Shown here piece after piece: positions 32,606 to 40,625 of a DNA stretch of 40,625 nucleotides. The stretch's first letter is position 1. The number at the start of each line of letters is the position of its first letter. The stretch covers positions 89,410-130,034 of the forward strand of contig SCQF01000006.1 of NCBI GenBank assembly GCA_004321905.1, given 5' to 3'. The notes beneath the pieces were generated by a model that ran no database searches, was not told the origin of the DNA, and worked only from the letters and a program-made list of their open reading frames with translations. The stretch is from Verrucomicrobiota bacterium. GTDB lineage: Bacteria > Verrucomicrobiota > Kiritimatiellia > CAIQIC01. A program made the position numbers and the translations under genes.

Positions 32606-33442
32606 TCAGGCCGCTTGCCAGCGAAAGCTGGCGTGCCCCACCACGATATGCTGGCGCTGGTTGCTGGTGTCATCGGTCAAGACGTCATACTCGATCGGTG
32701 TCCGCTGCCGATAGCACCCCTGCAGGCCTTTCTCCAACCAGCGCAGACTATGGAGCACGGGCCGCCCCAGCCAGACCCAACGTGGCGCATGGGCCAGCAA
32801 CTGCCGGCGCTCTTGTGTTGCGCGCACTGTGGCGCCAAGATTTGCCCCGGTCTGTGTGAAGCAGGCCAGATAGGCGCGCATGTGATGTGAGCAATAGCCT
32901 GCACGCAACAAACGCACGACGAGATCGGCATCCCCCGCGGCACGCCACTGCGGGTCGAAACGAAAACCCTCATCAAAAAAACGACGACGAAAAAACATGG
33001 CACAAGACGGCACATAGAGGTGCGCCGCCAATACATAAGGCCAGCGCAGCGGCATGGATTTGCGGTAGGCAATTAGCAAGCCATCCGGACGGATCAGCAA
33101 CACATCGCCAAAAATAATATCCATATCAGGGTTTGTTTCAAAGACCTGTGCGACCTTGGCCAGAGCGCCGGGCAGATACTGCTCATCGCAGTTCAACCAG
33201 CACAGGATATCGCCCGATGCGCGACTCCAGCCTTTGTTGATGGCGTCATACATGCCGCCATCACGCTCCTGGAACAAACGCACGTGTGGATAAGACTGGC
33301 ACACGTCCACGACCTCAGTCCCGGAACAGGCGTCTTGAATAATATGCTCAACCTCCGCACCGGTTTGATCGGCCACCGAAGCCAAGGCACGCCGCAGCCA
33401 TGTCGCCTGTTTATAACTCGGCGTAATGACCGAAATTTTCAT
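32606..33442 (-). CDS. GT2-family glycosyltransferase
   Basis: This 278-residue protein begins [20 protein letters not shown], the usual opening of GT-A family 2 enzymes. It has the nucleotide-binding [10 protein letters not shown] segment, [15 protein letters not shown], in which CDE stands in for the metal-binding DxD, and [13 protein letters not shown] in the acceptor part. It should transfer a sugar from an NDP donor to a lipid-linked acceptor at the cytoplasmic side. The start overlaps the acyltransferase stop by four bases (ATGA), so the two are coupled. There are no membrane helices. Confidence 0.87.
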   Translation of the reverse strand: MKISVITPSYKQATWLRRALASVADQTGAEVEHIIQDACSGTEVVDVCQSYPHVRLFQERDGGMYDAINKGWSRASGDILCWLNCDEQYLPGALAKVAQVFETNPDMDIIFGDVLLIRPDGLLIAYRKSMPLRWPYVLAAHLYVPSCAMFFRRRFFDEGFRFDPQWRAAGDADLVVRLLRAGYCSHHMRAYLACFTQTGANLGATVRATQERRQLLAHAPRWVWLGRPVLHSLRWLEKGLQGCYRQRTPIEYDVLTDDTSNQRQHIVVGHASFRWQAA

Positions 33443-34089
33443 GCTCTGTTGCGTACCGATATATTGATGATCCTGGCAGGATTTCCAACCACCACCGAAT
33501 CAGGGGGAATATCCTTCAGCGCTACGACCGCTCCTGCCCCAATGACGCTGCGCGCGCCAATATGGACACCCTTGAGAACGATGGCATTGGCACCAATGAA
33601 CACATCGTCATCGATGATTACCGGCGCGGCCTTCACCGCCAGCTGATCGGCGCGATAGGTACGGCGCGCCAGATGATCTTGGGAGTGAAAATCGTGATCA
33701 TAGATCCGCACATTTCCACCGATCTTGACATAAGCGCCAATCCGGATCAGCGTCCGCGCGGAGAGCACCACACTGGAACCACCGCTGTGCGGGCCAATCT
33801 CAATGCGGCCTTCCCTTATGCAGTGCAGGATGCTGGCCCCCGTCAAACCCACCAAGTTGGAACCGAACCGGGAATTGATCGTCACATGGTCTGCCAGCAC
33901 GACCGAACCCCGTTGCGCCATCTGGATGACCAAGGGTCCATCCACCTGCAGACCACGTCCCACCGGACAACGCAGCGCAAACAGTTTCATCCGCGTCCAG
34001 AGGGTCCACCACGTGACAGCAACGTATCGCATCATCATGTCCCATAGGACGAATAGATGCGCAGGAAACTCGTACTTGGAAGTCACCAT
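33439..34089 (-). CDS. Hexapeptide-repeat acyltransferase (left-handed beta-helix)
   Basis: This 216-residue protein has an N-terminal helical segment ([20 protein letters not shown]) and then hexapeptide repeats from about residue 50 ([20 protein letters not shown]). It includes [20 protein letters not shown], with the histidine region typical of acetyltransferases, and [20 protein letters not shown]. The end is VVVGNPARI, as in NeuD/WbbJ/CysE-like enzymes. It probably O-acetylates a sugar of the polysaccharide. Start ATG at 34089, 25 bp after the radical SAM gene; it overlaps the GT2 gene by four bases. A paralogous N-terminal fragment lies at 35209-35445. Confidence 0.88.
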   Translation of the reverse strand: MVTSKYEFPAHLFVLWDMMMRYVAVTWWTLWTRMKLFALRCPVGRGLQVDGPLVIQMAQRGSVVLADHVTINSRFGSNLVGLTGASILHCIREGRIEIGPHSGGSSVVLSARTLIRIGAYVKIGGNVRIYDHDFHSQDHLARRTYRADQLAVKAAPVIIDDDVFIGANAIVLKGVHIGARSVIGAGAVVALKDIPPDSVVVGNPARIINISVRNRA

Positions 34090-34114
34090 ATCTGCATCAT
34101 CTCCATAAAACCAA

Positions 34115-35209
34115 CTAACCGCCTAAAGCCGCGTTTTGATCGGTCGGCAACCTGCGGCTTCCAGCCCGCACCTGAAATCGTTTCATAAAGCCATGCACAT
34201 GTGGTTTTACGCGGCGCCAGACACGCCGAACACGAGTCTCTATAGGATGCAACGATATGAATTCACAACAATTCACGGTCTTACATGGGCCACCAATCTC
34301 CTGAAATTTTCGCGCCGCCAGCATATTTATCAACCCGGCCCGACGCGGGCTTTTCGCCAATTCGGCCAGCGGCGTCCGCGTTGTATCGCCGATGATCAGT
34401 TCACAGGCAGCATCCATGCAACAGGCGTACCAGAGACCACCCGGGGAAATAAACGCTTCGGTACGGATCCTATGCAAGGCGGGACAGGTATACCGTTTAT
34501 AGTTTAGTGGCTGGAGTGCCGCCTTTTCTCTCTCAGCCCAACTGAAGAAGAATTTTACAGGCTGAATGGAATCAAGTTGTTGGTTTAGTTGGGGGAGCCA
34601 TTGGGCACGAATTAAGCCAAAGTTTTTTCTCAAGAGTGGCTCTGATGGACTCTTGACGTTGGTGGGTACAAATCCAAAATTCTTTTTAATGGCCGTGTAA
34701 TAATCATGATAATTCACACACGCTATGTTCAGGGGCACTCTCGCCCCGGCCGTTTCACGATGCTTGAGAAATGCCACGATGTTTTTTCTGGCGCGTTCCA
34801 ACCCAGCATTCTTGACTGCGCGATAATGCGTTTCATCATGTCCGTCAATATTGCACCAAAGACGGTCAACCAGTTTTTCCTTTATGAGAATCTCCGCGAT
34901 TTCCGGATCCAACCCCTGGAAGTTGGTAAAGATACTAATTCCCGCGTCCGGCACATGCTGGCGAATAGCGCGCAAACAATCCAGCGCTTGCGGGTTCAGA
35001 AAAGCATCCCCATTTTCCCCGCATTCGAAATGTTTCACAGCGCGGAGGGCGGGCTCCCGTTGCACCTGCTCGACAATATTCCTGACAATATCCACACTCA
35101 TATGTCGCGGAGACCCACCTCCACGTTGTATCGGACAAAAGATGCACTTGGCGCTACAGGCCGTAGAGAGGGACAGATTTACACCGGTCAGCGTGAACGC
35201 GGGTTCCAT
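34115..35209 (-). CDS. Radical SAM enzyme with SPASM-like C-terminal domain
   Basis: This 364-residue protein has the radical SAM cluster motif CSAKCIFC (C18, C22, C25) in [20 protein letters not shown], followed by [12 protein letters not shown] and the TIM-barrel body. The C-terminal part has a spread of cysteines (C242, C263, C264, C269, C309, C314, C315) in [20 protein letters not shown] and [11 protein letters not shown], which fits a SPASM domain with auxiliary iron-sulfur clusters. The chemistry is unknown; relatives mature peptides or modify sugars and lipid-linked intermediates. I start at ATG 35209, which has GGGGAG 5-6 nt upstream and overlaps the preceding stop in TAATG. The longer frame to 35353 crosses another small gene. 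It lies between two glycosyltransferase-linked genes in one transcript. Confidence 0.85.
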   Translation of the reverse strand: MEPAFTLTGVNLSLSTACSAKCIFCPIQRGGGSPRHMSVDIVRNIVEQVQREPALRAVKHFECGENGDAFLNPQALDCLRAIRQHVPDAGISIFTNFQGLDPEIAEILIKEKLVDRLWCNIDGHDETHYRAVKNAGLERARKNIVAFLKHRETAGARVPLNIACVNYHDYYTAIKKNFGFVPTNVKSPSEPLLRKNFGLIRAQWLPQLNQQLDSIQPVKFFFSWAEREKAALQPLNYKRYTCPALHRIRTEAFISPGGLWYACCMDAACELIIGDTTRTPLAELAKSPRRAGLINMLAARKFQEIGGPCKTVNCCEFISLHPIETRVRRVWRRVKPHVHGFMKRFQVRAGSRRLPTDQNAALGG

Positions 35210-35445
35210 TATTTCTCCCCGCGAAATCGAAGTTTTAATGCCGCCACAATCTGCCGCGCCATGCGAATGACCACTGGACCATCTACATGCAAACCCGCTC
35301 CACAGGCGCAGCCCAACAGACGGAGATGCAGCCGCGTCCAACACGTATGCCATATTGTCGAGAAGGTCAGCATACCCTTATCATAGGCTAGCCATGCATG
35401 GGCTGGAAAATCATGCCGGCTCAAACGGTGCCGTAAACTTGTCAC
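35209..35445 (-). pseudogene. N-terminal stub of a second hexapeptide acyltransferase
   Basis: A 78-codon frame begins with GTG inside the stop of the upstream GT4 gene (GTGA) and ends in TAATG, overlapping the radical SAM start. Its sequence (VTSLRHRLSRHDFPAHAWLA and later GLHVDGPVVIRMARQ) aligns with the first part of the intact acyltransferase at 33439-34089, which reads [15 protein letters not shown] and [15 protein letters not shown]. The shared pattern includes FPAH, WTR and VDGP-V-VI-MA. All hexapeptide repeats after that point are missing, and the frame ends in a basic tail LKLRFRGEK. It is either a decayed paralogue kept for translational coupling or a small protein with its own role. 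Confidence 0.7.
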
Positions 35446-36617
35446 AGGGATTGTCCGGTTGGTGCGCTCAAGACCTGTTTGTAATAAGCAGAGTGTAGCG
35501 CAGCGACCCGTTCCGGGGCTAGCGCGCTCAACACCCGCGTCTGTGTCTGACGTGATTCTGGAAAATCTCGCCGACCGATAACTTCGCGAATGGCGTGGGC
35601 CAGCGCGCCGGCATCGCCGTTGCGGAACACGGTGCCATTGCCATAGTTGCGCACTGTTTCTTCCAGCCCGGTAGCGGAAGCCACGATGGCATGTGTGCCT
35701 GAAGCCAGGGCCTCCACCACTTGGTTGCCATACATATCCTCCAATGAGGGAGCCACCAACGCATGAGTCGAGGCCAGGAGCATGGCCACCTTGTCGCGGG
35801 GTATCTGTCCCAAACAGATCAGGCGATTCCCCAGCAAGACGGATAGGGCCTTTTTTTCGCTCTGCCAATAAGTGGTTGGGTTTTCTGCGCCTACAATGGT
35901 TAAAGACCAACCGGCAAAGTCCCGGCCCAGTTGCTCCAGTGCGGCGCGCAACACATGCAACCCTTTCCAAGGCATTAAAGCACCCACATACAGCAGATCT
36001 CGACTGCGCCGGCCTTGTCGCCCAGCCGTCGTGTTGAAGGCTTGCGCATTAAACGGCAGCGGAATTGTCACTGCCACTAAATGTGGATAACGGGTTTGTA
36101 ACCGCTGGCGAACGAAGTCGCTGGGAGCGATCAACTGGCGGGAACGACGCAACGTCAGGGCCTCAAGCCACTCCATAACCCGCATACGGGAGAACCAACG
36201 CCGGTCGGCCAAAGGGCGCAGAATCGAAAGTTGCCCCTGCATCATCGGGATGTGTGGCCATGCCGCAAAGAGGCCGGCGAAAGAGTAGCTCTCTTCGGTA
36301 CCATGGGTGACCACGAGGTCGGGATGCAGCGCACGCGTCCGCACCAACAGGCGTCGAATTTCCGCAGCGAATAACGTGGCGGCCCGCCCCTGCGCCGCAC
36401 AGCGCAGATAGTAAACCGGCACACCTTGAATGGTGGTGGCAAAATCCCGACTGCCCCCCGGTAAAATGGTGATGATCTGCGCATCCCAGCCGGCATGCTC
36501 ACGCTGGGCTTGCGCCAGATCCAGCACCCAATGCCCCGGATGTGTGGGCGGCCGCGTTCCGTCGTCCGGATGCCCCGACAACAGAGGAACATGTCCCCAA
36601 TGAACGACCTTGCGCAT
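35442..36617 (-). CDS. GT4-family glycosyltransferase
   Basis: This 391-residue GT-B protein begins MRKVVHWGHVPLLSGHPDDG. The C-terminal domain starts RDLLYVGALMPWKGLHVLRA and has the donor site APSLEDMYGNQVVEALASGT with two glutamates placed as in GT4. The N-terminal domain has VVTHGTEESYSF and the segment QLIAPSDFVRQRLQTRYPHL. It probably adds a sugar to the repeat unit. It lies 27 bp after the Wzy/WaaL-like gene and its stop overlaps the start of the acyltransferase stub by four bases. Confidence 0.87.
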   Translation of the reverse strand: MRKVVHWGHVPLLSGHPDDGTRPPTHPGHWVLDLAQAQREHAGWDAQIITILPGGSRDFATTIQGVPVYYLRCAAQGRAATLFAAEIRRLLVRTRALHPDLVVTHGTEESYSFAGLFAAWPHIPMMQGQLSILRPLADRRWFSRMRVMEWLEALTLRRSRQLIAPSDFVRQRLQTRYPHLVAVTIPLPFNAQAFNTTAGRQGRRSRDLLYVGALMPWKGLHVLRAALEQLGRDFAGWSLTIVGAENPTTYWQSEKKALSVLLGNRLICLGQIPRDKVAMLLASTHALVAPSLEDMYGNQVVEALASGTHAIVASATGLEETVRNYGNGTVFRNGDAGALAHAIREVIGRRDFPESRQTQTRVLSALAPERVAALHSAYYKQVLSAPTGQSL

Positions 36618-36644
36618 GAAATACCTATCCCTTACGCACGTGGA

Positions 36645-38093
36645 TCATTCCGCGATCAATGAGGTCCGCACACATTGCTTCAGATATCCCCCATATCCGC
36701 TCATGGCTCCCAAGACAATGCACACCGTCATGAAGTCATGCCCTACGCCATTCATTAGCATTTGCCCGGTCACCGGCATCAAAATTCCGAGCAAAGACGC
36801 GCCGAACCACTTTTCCAGTGATGGCGACAATGCATATATTTTACCCACAAAAAGCCAGACAATCCAAACATAGCCGATCACGAACAAAAACGCCGCCGGC
36901 AGCCCACAAAACACGGCCAGCGCAAGCAAGGCGTCGTGATACCCCCCGCCCATAGCCAAGACTTCGCTTTCAAGGTTGGTTCTTTCGAAGCTAAGCTGCG
37001 TTATGATCTCTTCAAACGAAAAATTAAATCCAACCCCAATAATTGGTGACGACATAATTTTTCGCCACCCCACTTTGTTCATGGCGGCTCGAAAGCCGGA
37101 TTCCCAGCCCACTTCACCACTTAGGTTGTATTCGGCCATGCCAGATCTGTCTATTCTGTCAGCAGAAACCAGCGTAGAAAGCGCTCGACCCATTCGGCCC
37201 GGTAGGTGACCATATCCTAACAGTATAGCCCCAATTCCAAGCACCCCTATTACTAATATATAAACCAATGCTTTTTTGCTTTGCCGAAAAACATATGCAA
37301 CAACCAAAATCATGGTAGCGGCAAAGTACAAACGGCTTCGAAAAGCGGAAAAGCAGGGGATCACCAGCAAAAATAATATAACACCGTACAGCAGGAACCA
37401 CGACGGACGCCAACCGGAAAGGGCAAATCGTTTATAATACAGCCCAGCCAATACAACGGGTGCAACCAACCACATTGGCCGTTCAAAAAATGTGGCTAAA
37501 AGCCCATACTCCCCCCCGATATTCAGGTATTGTTGATGGGTGAAAGCTATCAAGCCAATACCCATCATCAAACCAATGATGCCACGGGTCGGGCGAGTGC
37601 GCCTAGCCAATATTAGTGCGGTCCAAAAGGCGAATACTCCAAACGCATAATATATCGCCTGACCAATTCCACCAACCCCGCCTATACGCGCCGAACCAGG
37701 GCGGTCATAAAGAAATCGGCCGCAGATTATCACGCCCATCGCCAATATCGGCCAAACACCAGCCATTTCGCGGATATGGACGGGCTGAACCTTATTAATA
37801 CAGGCTTCACCCAGAACTAGTATAAAGATCAGAAAGGCAACAATGAAACCGAGAAATAAAATATCAAATAGTGGAAAGTTAAGCCGATAATTCCACATAC
37901 AGCAGGCCAAAACAAGACTCAGCCAGTATGTGCGCAGGCTCAACAACAGTCCCAAGACCATGGGCATCAAGATTAGCATGATTTTTGCCGCCCCCATAAA
38001 GCTCAATCCACCTGCTAGTTGTATAGCAAAGTATAGGCAAGCGAGAACATACCCAATTATTACCGGCAGCAATTTAAACCGTACACCCATCAT
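36645..38093 (-). CDS. Wzy/WaaL-like membrane polymerase or O-antigen ligase
   Basis: This 482-residue integral membrane protein has about eleven to twelve predicted helices. The large periplasmic loop before the last helices contains SSPIIGVGFNFSFEEIITQL and then GGGYHDALLALAVFCGLPAA, which resembles the G-x-G ... H-x3-L ... GLP pattern of the O-antigen ligase/polymerase (Wzy_C) superfamily. It would join repeat units or transfer them to a carrier; polymerase and ligase cannot be told apart by eye. The gene looks more A/T-rich than its neighbours, which is common for wzy genes and fits separate transfer. The MM start at 38093 is plausible; no strong ribosome site is seen. Confidence 0.8.
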   Translation of the reverse strand: MMGVRFKLLPVIIGYVLACLYFAIQLAGGLSFMGAAKIMLILMPMVLGLLLSLRTYWLSLVLACCMWNYRLNFPLFDILFLGFIVAFLIFILVLGEACINKVQPVHIREMAGVWPILAMGVIICGRFLYDRPGSARIGGVGGIGQAIYYAFGVFAFWTALILARRTRPTRGIIGLMMGIGLIAFTHQQYLNIGGEYGLLATFFERPMWLVAPVVLAGLYYKRFALSGWRPSWFLLYGVILFLLVIPCFSAFRSRLYFAATMILVVAYVFRQSKKALVYILVIGVLGIGAILLGYGHLPGRMGRALSTLVSADRIDRSGMAEYNLSGEVGWESGFRAAMNKVGWRKIMSSPIIGVGFNFSFEEIITQLSFERTNLESEVLAMGGGYHDALLALAVFCGLPAAFLFVIGYVWIVWLFVGKIYALSPSLEKWFGASLLGILMPVTGQMLMNGVGHDFMTVCIVLGAMSGYGGYLKQCVRTSLIAE

Positions 38094-38130
38094 AAAGTAT
38101 TAACCTTTTTTAGTTCCAAGCTAGTGATCC

Positions 38131-38376
38131 TCACAACTGGTCTCCATTGTTTCTTCTGACCAACCAGCGGCAGTGGTGACAGCGCCGCCTTTGACCATCC
38201 TGCGCGGCGCAACTTGCGCTGGCTAATTTATACGGCGCAATCATGTTAATCCCCTCGCCCCGCAACTGTGCATCCATGGCGTTCAAAATCCAGAGAACCG
38301 CTTCAAAATCCTTTGTAGTAAAGTGAGTTTGGCTCCTAGAGAATCCGCCACGAAGTGTTCCCCAAGAAAGAGCATG
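38131..38376 (-). pseudogene. Open frame without a start codon, probable gene remnant in a 387-bp gap
   Basis: The gap 38094-38480 contains an 81-codon open frame on the minus strand reading HALSWGTLRGGFSRSQTHFT and TKDFEAVLWILNAMDAQLRG, then EGINMIAPYKLASASCAA and a basic, cysteine/histidine-containing tail. The amphipathic middle looks like real protein, but there is no ATG or GTG in the first part, so it is probably the end of a lost gene. I do not recognise the family. The part of the gap right of it (38377-38480) is strongly A/T-rich, with a separated AGTGACA/TGTCAC pair, and could hold a promoter; nothing decisive is visible. Confidence 0.4.
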
Positions 38377-38480
38377 TTAGTGACAATTAATTACTTATAA
38401 GTTATTTGCATTAAAAACTCACTGTCACGCTGTGGCCTTAAAGCAATAACAAAAATAAGAAATCTAATTTAAAACAGGTG

Positions 38481-39686
38481 TTAACTATGCCGCACAGGCG
38501 TGGACAACAGGTTATTAAATATCTTCCGATTGCGTTCGGCGTCGAATTCATTTTTGGCAGCACGCACCATCGCCGCTTGGATAGCTGCATAGGGGATAGA
38601 ACCGTTAAACCATTGAACAAGTTGCTCGACCCATGTGGTCATGTTATGCGAGTGACCAAGCCACAGGCCTGTTGGATATTTCCGCATTATTCCTGCCAAT
38701 GTCGTCGCTGGATGACCAACCACAATCATCGGCAGTCCGGCAGCAAGATATGTCGTAAATTTACAAGGGATGCTATACCGGTCATAGCGAGGATTGGAAA
38801 GATCATCATTCATCAAACACAAGCCAAAGCAGGCGGAACGCAAAACGTCGCGCAATTGGGCGTCGCTAGGCGTGCCTTCAAAGCGCATCCATGCGGCCCG
38901 GAACCAGTTGTGATGCTGCACCGGCAGGCCCCCGTAAAAGCGGAGCACGATGGGACGTCCGACCAGTACCCGCACCTGCTCCAAAGCCTGCACGAGACGC
39001 AGCATGGTGGCTGGGGCCGTCACGGTGCCCGTATAGACCAGGCTGATTTCACCCTGCGCCGGCTCATAACGGCGCGTGCGCACATAGCTCAATTCATCGG
39101 GCTCGACGCCACACGGAGCAATTAATTCGGCTGCGCAACCAGTGACATGCTGTAATTCATCCGCCATGGCACGGCTGATCGTGGTGCGCGACTGCGCAAG
39201 AGGATAGAGACCCTCTACACTGTGCATAAAACAGCTCGCACGAGCTGAACCCAAGCTACGCCGGCACCCCGCGTGATCCAAGAAGTCGTGTAGGACCAGA
39301 TGCAAAGAGCGATGCTTCTGGGCGCTCCAAATACGCAAGAACACCGGGACCAGCCAAGCTTGTGGCAAGAAAACCACCCCCTCCGGATCCCAGTGATCCA
39401 AAACCGCAGTCAACTGACGCGCAGCAACGGGCACCCATAACCGTTCAGCCAAGCTGTTCTTGAGCCAGCGATACTTTTCCCTGGCAACAAAGGCCAAAGG
39501 TAAACGCATCCTGTACACCTGCTCCCGCGGCAAGAAGCCGGCGGGAATAGCGTTGGCATCCAAGCACCACCAAGCTAGCCGATCCTTGGGATAATCCCTC
39601 AACAACTGCCGCATCACATGGGCACCCCCATGGGGGCGGTCTGGATGAAAGCACGCAATAACCAGCAATTTTGGCACATCATGCAT
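38481..39686 (-). CDS. GT-B glycosyltransferase, GT4-like
   Basis: This 401-residue protein begins MHDVPKLLVIACFHPDRPHG, with the typical glycine-rich loop (RPHGGAHVMRQLL). The middle has LVYTGTVTAPATMLRLVQAL, and the end of the donor domain reads YSIPCKFTTYLAAGLPMIVV, the S-x-K-x3-YL-x2-G-P pattern of GT4-like enzymes that take nucleotide sugars. Its acceptor is unknown. It lies 28 bp after the methyltransferase gene. The A/T-rich gap that follows separates it from the Wzy-like gene. Confidence 0.8.
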   Translation of the reverse strand: MHDVPKLLVIACFHPDRPHGGAHVMRQLLRDYPKDRLAWWCLDANAIPAGFLPREQVYRMRLPLAFVAREKYRWLKNSLAERLWVPVAARQLTAVLDHWDPEGVVFLPQAWLVPVFLRIWSAQKHRSLHLVLHDFLDHAGCRRSLGSARASCFMHSVEGLYPLAQSRTTISRAMADELQHVTGCAAELIAPCGVEPDELSYVRTRRYEPAQGEISLVYTGTVTAPATMLRLVQALEQVRVLVGRPIVLRFYGGLPVQHHNWFRAAWMRFEGTPSDAQLRDVLRSACFGLCLMNDDLSNPRYDRYSIPCKFTTYLAAGLPMIVVGHPATTLAGIMRKYPTGLWLGHSHNMTTWVEQLVQWFNGSIPYAAIQAAMVRAAKNEFDAERNRKIFNNLLSTPVRHS

Positions 39687-39714
39687 CGCACATTAGCTTA
39701 GATTTATGCAAGGA

Positions 39715-40506
39715 TCAGGGAATGACCTCAAAATCAAATTTATCATTCCATAGCAATTGAACACATGTAAGGTTTCTGTAATAGAATTCGATCCATCGCG
39801 GTATCCCGCCTTCATACCAGAAGGACAAGCACGGATACATGGAGAACAACGCGCTGCCGCAATTCAGGACAGGTTTTTTCTTGAAAACGAGTTTGCCACC
39901 CACCTCATCTATCAACCATTTGTGATGCGGATGTCCGATATGGATATCATATAAAGCGCGGGGCACATCAATGAACCCACGCTTTCCTATTCGCATTATT
40001 TCGCGCAACGCCGCGGCAGGATCATCCACGTGTTCCAGTGTTTGTTGAGTGAATACAAAATCAAATTGTTTGTCACTGAAAACGCCTCGCATATTCTCTA
40101 TATTGGCCTGCACAAACTTTTGCTTGGGACCCAGTTGCAGGGGCACATGCCGGTGCTCGCCCTCCTGCGGAAAGAGATCCACCACAACATTGGCCCGTTG
40201 CAACGGATTCCCACCACCCCCCAAGTCAATCACCAGATCGGTCTCTTTTATGTCAAACAAGCTATGAACGACACTTGTGGCGCACGAGGGATAATTAACC
40301 CCGTATTCGTTTCGCCGTGGAACTCGAATGAATGTGCCCCCCCCTGCTGGGCAATCAATATATCCATAATGGTCACAATTCCGAGCAATGGCTGCGGGTC
40401 CAAAGGACCAATCCTTTCCTTTCCCAGACAAATAGAGCGTCAAACGCAACAGTAACCGGATCATCTTTGCATGGAACTTCATCGCATAGTCTTGAATGTT
40501 TTTCAT
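39715..40506 (-). CDS. Class I SAM-dependent methyltransferase
   Basis: This is a protein of about 263 residues. The SAM motif I is DLVIDLGGGGNPL, with an acidic ANVVVDLFP strand after it, then FVQANIENMRG and FDFVFTQQTLEHVDDPAAAL, the Methyltransf_11 hallmark. After the core come the unusual FIDVPRALYDIHIGHPHHKW and a C-terminal segment rich in aromatics (EGGIPRWIEFYYRNLTCVQL). It may modify a sugar of the polysaccharide. The start could be ATG 40506 (GGGGG about 9 nt upstream), or ATG 40521, or TTG 40524. It is the rightmost gene seen; the cluster probably continues beyond the window. Confidence 0.75.
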   Translation of the reverse strand: MKNIQDYAMKFHAKMIRLLLRLTLYLSGKGKDWSFGPAAIARNCDHYGYIDCPAGGGTFIRVPRRNEYGVNYPSCATSVVHSLFDIKETDLVIDLGGGGNPLQRANVVVDLFPQEGEHRHVPLQLGPKQKFVQANIENMRGVFSDKQFDFVFTQQTLEHVDDPAAALREIMRIGKRGFIDVPRALYDIHIGHPHHKWLIDEVGGKLVFKKKPVLNCGSALFSMYPCLSFWYEGGIPRWIEFYYRNLTCVQLLWNDKFDFEVIP

Positions 40507-40564
40507 ATGACGTGCCCCCATCAACGGAGCCAGAGTCTATGTTAGTGGTTCGCCCCCTTCAACA

Positions 40565-40609
40565 CCAACCAGCAGGTGGAGGGGCGTAGCCCCGGAACCT
40601 GCTGGTTGG
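40565..40609. repeat. Long inverted repeat, REP-like hairpin
   Basis: CCAACCAGCAGGT (40565-40577) and ACCTGCTGGTTGG (40597-40609) are perfectly complementary. Inside them GGGGC-GTA-GCCCC forms a second stem, separated by GGA bulges on both sides. The 45-nt cruciform lies in the intergenic space before the last methyltransferase gene. It has no uridine tract and resembles repetitive extragenic palindromes more than a terminator. Confidence 0.7.
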
Positions 40610-40625
40610 ACCGCCGCCGGAGCTG

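Noticed and set aside
35445-35970. Upstream continuation of the acyltransferase stub frame to 35970
   Set aside because: That part overlaps the intact GT4 gene in another frame and has no resemblance to acyltransferases; only the segment after the GTG at 35445 is homologous.

Overview
The window reads as a chromosomal segment of a moderately GC-rich Gram-negative-type bacterium. Every gene I can support lies on the minus strand, so transcription runs right to left. The 16S gene (opening AACGAACGCTGGCGGCGTGG), the str/rpoBC/tuf gene order and the L33 and EF-Tu variants suggest the PVC group, probably near Verrucomicrobiota/Kiritimatiellota. This placement is inferred by eye and not tested with a tree.

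Positions 1-16,300 hold one classic information-processing block. In transcription order it is: promoter, tRNA-Thr, tuf, rpmG, tRNA-Trp, secE, nusG, rplK, rplA, rplJ, rplL, rpoB, rpoC, rpsL, rpsG, fusA, rpsJ (cut by the window edge). Positions 16,300-20,050 carry a DUF5684-like membrane protein, an RlmL-type THUMP methyltransferase and rpsA with its own terminator. Positions 20,115-25,860 are a complete rRNA operon: promoter, leader with boxA, 16S, tRNA-Ala, tRNA-Ile, 23S, 5S, terminator. The long helices that bracket 16S and 23S for processing can be seen.

Positions 26,013-40,506 are an exopolysaccharide or O-antigen type cluster: a membrane protein with two WecG/TagA/CpsF (GT26) domains, several GT4 and GT2 glycosyltransferases, a membrane-PAS protein, a radical SAM/SPASM enzyme, a hexapeptide acyltransferase, a Wzy/WaaL-like polymerase or ligase, and two class I methyltransferases. 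It also holds three apparent gene remnants, including an N-terminal acyltransferase stub still overlapped by both neighbours. No flippase, chain-length regulator or initiating phosphoglycosyl transferase lies inside the window.

The most striking unexplained signal is a pair of near-identical palindromes, TTCCAA-N3-TTGGAA, at five intergenic loci: rpsL/rpsG, nusG/rplK, the THUMP methyltransferase/DUF5684 gap, upstream of rpsA, and just past the end of the polysaccharide cluster. In all five pairs the centres are exactly 32 bp apart with a 17-bp spacer, while the spacer sequences differ. I found no pair inside the polysaccharide cluster. The pattern suggests a phased two-dimer DNA-binding site tied to the core genes. 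Other notable points are an insertion in the EF-Tu switch I region and the two-domain GT26 protein.
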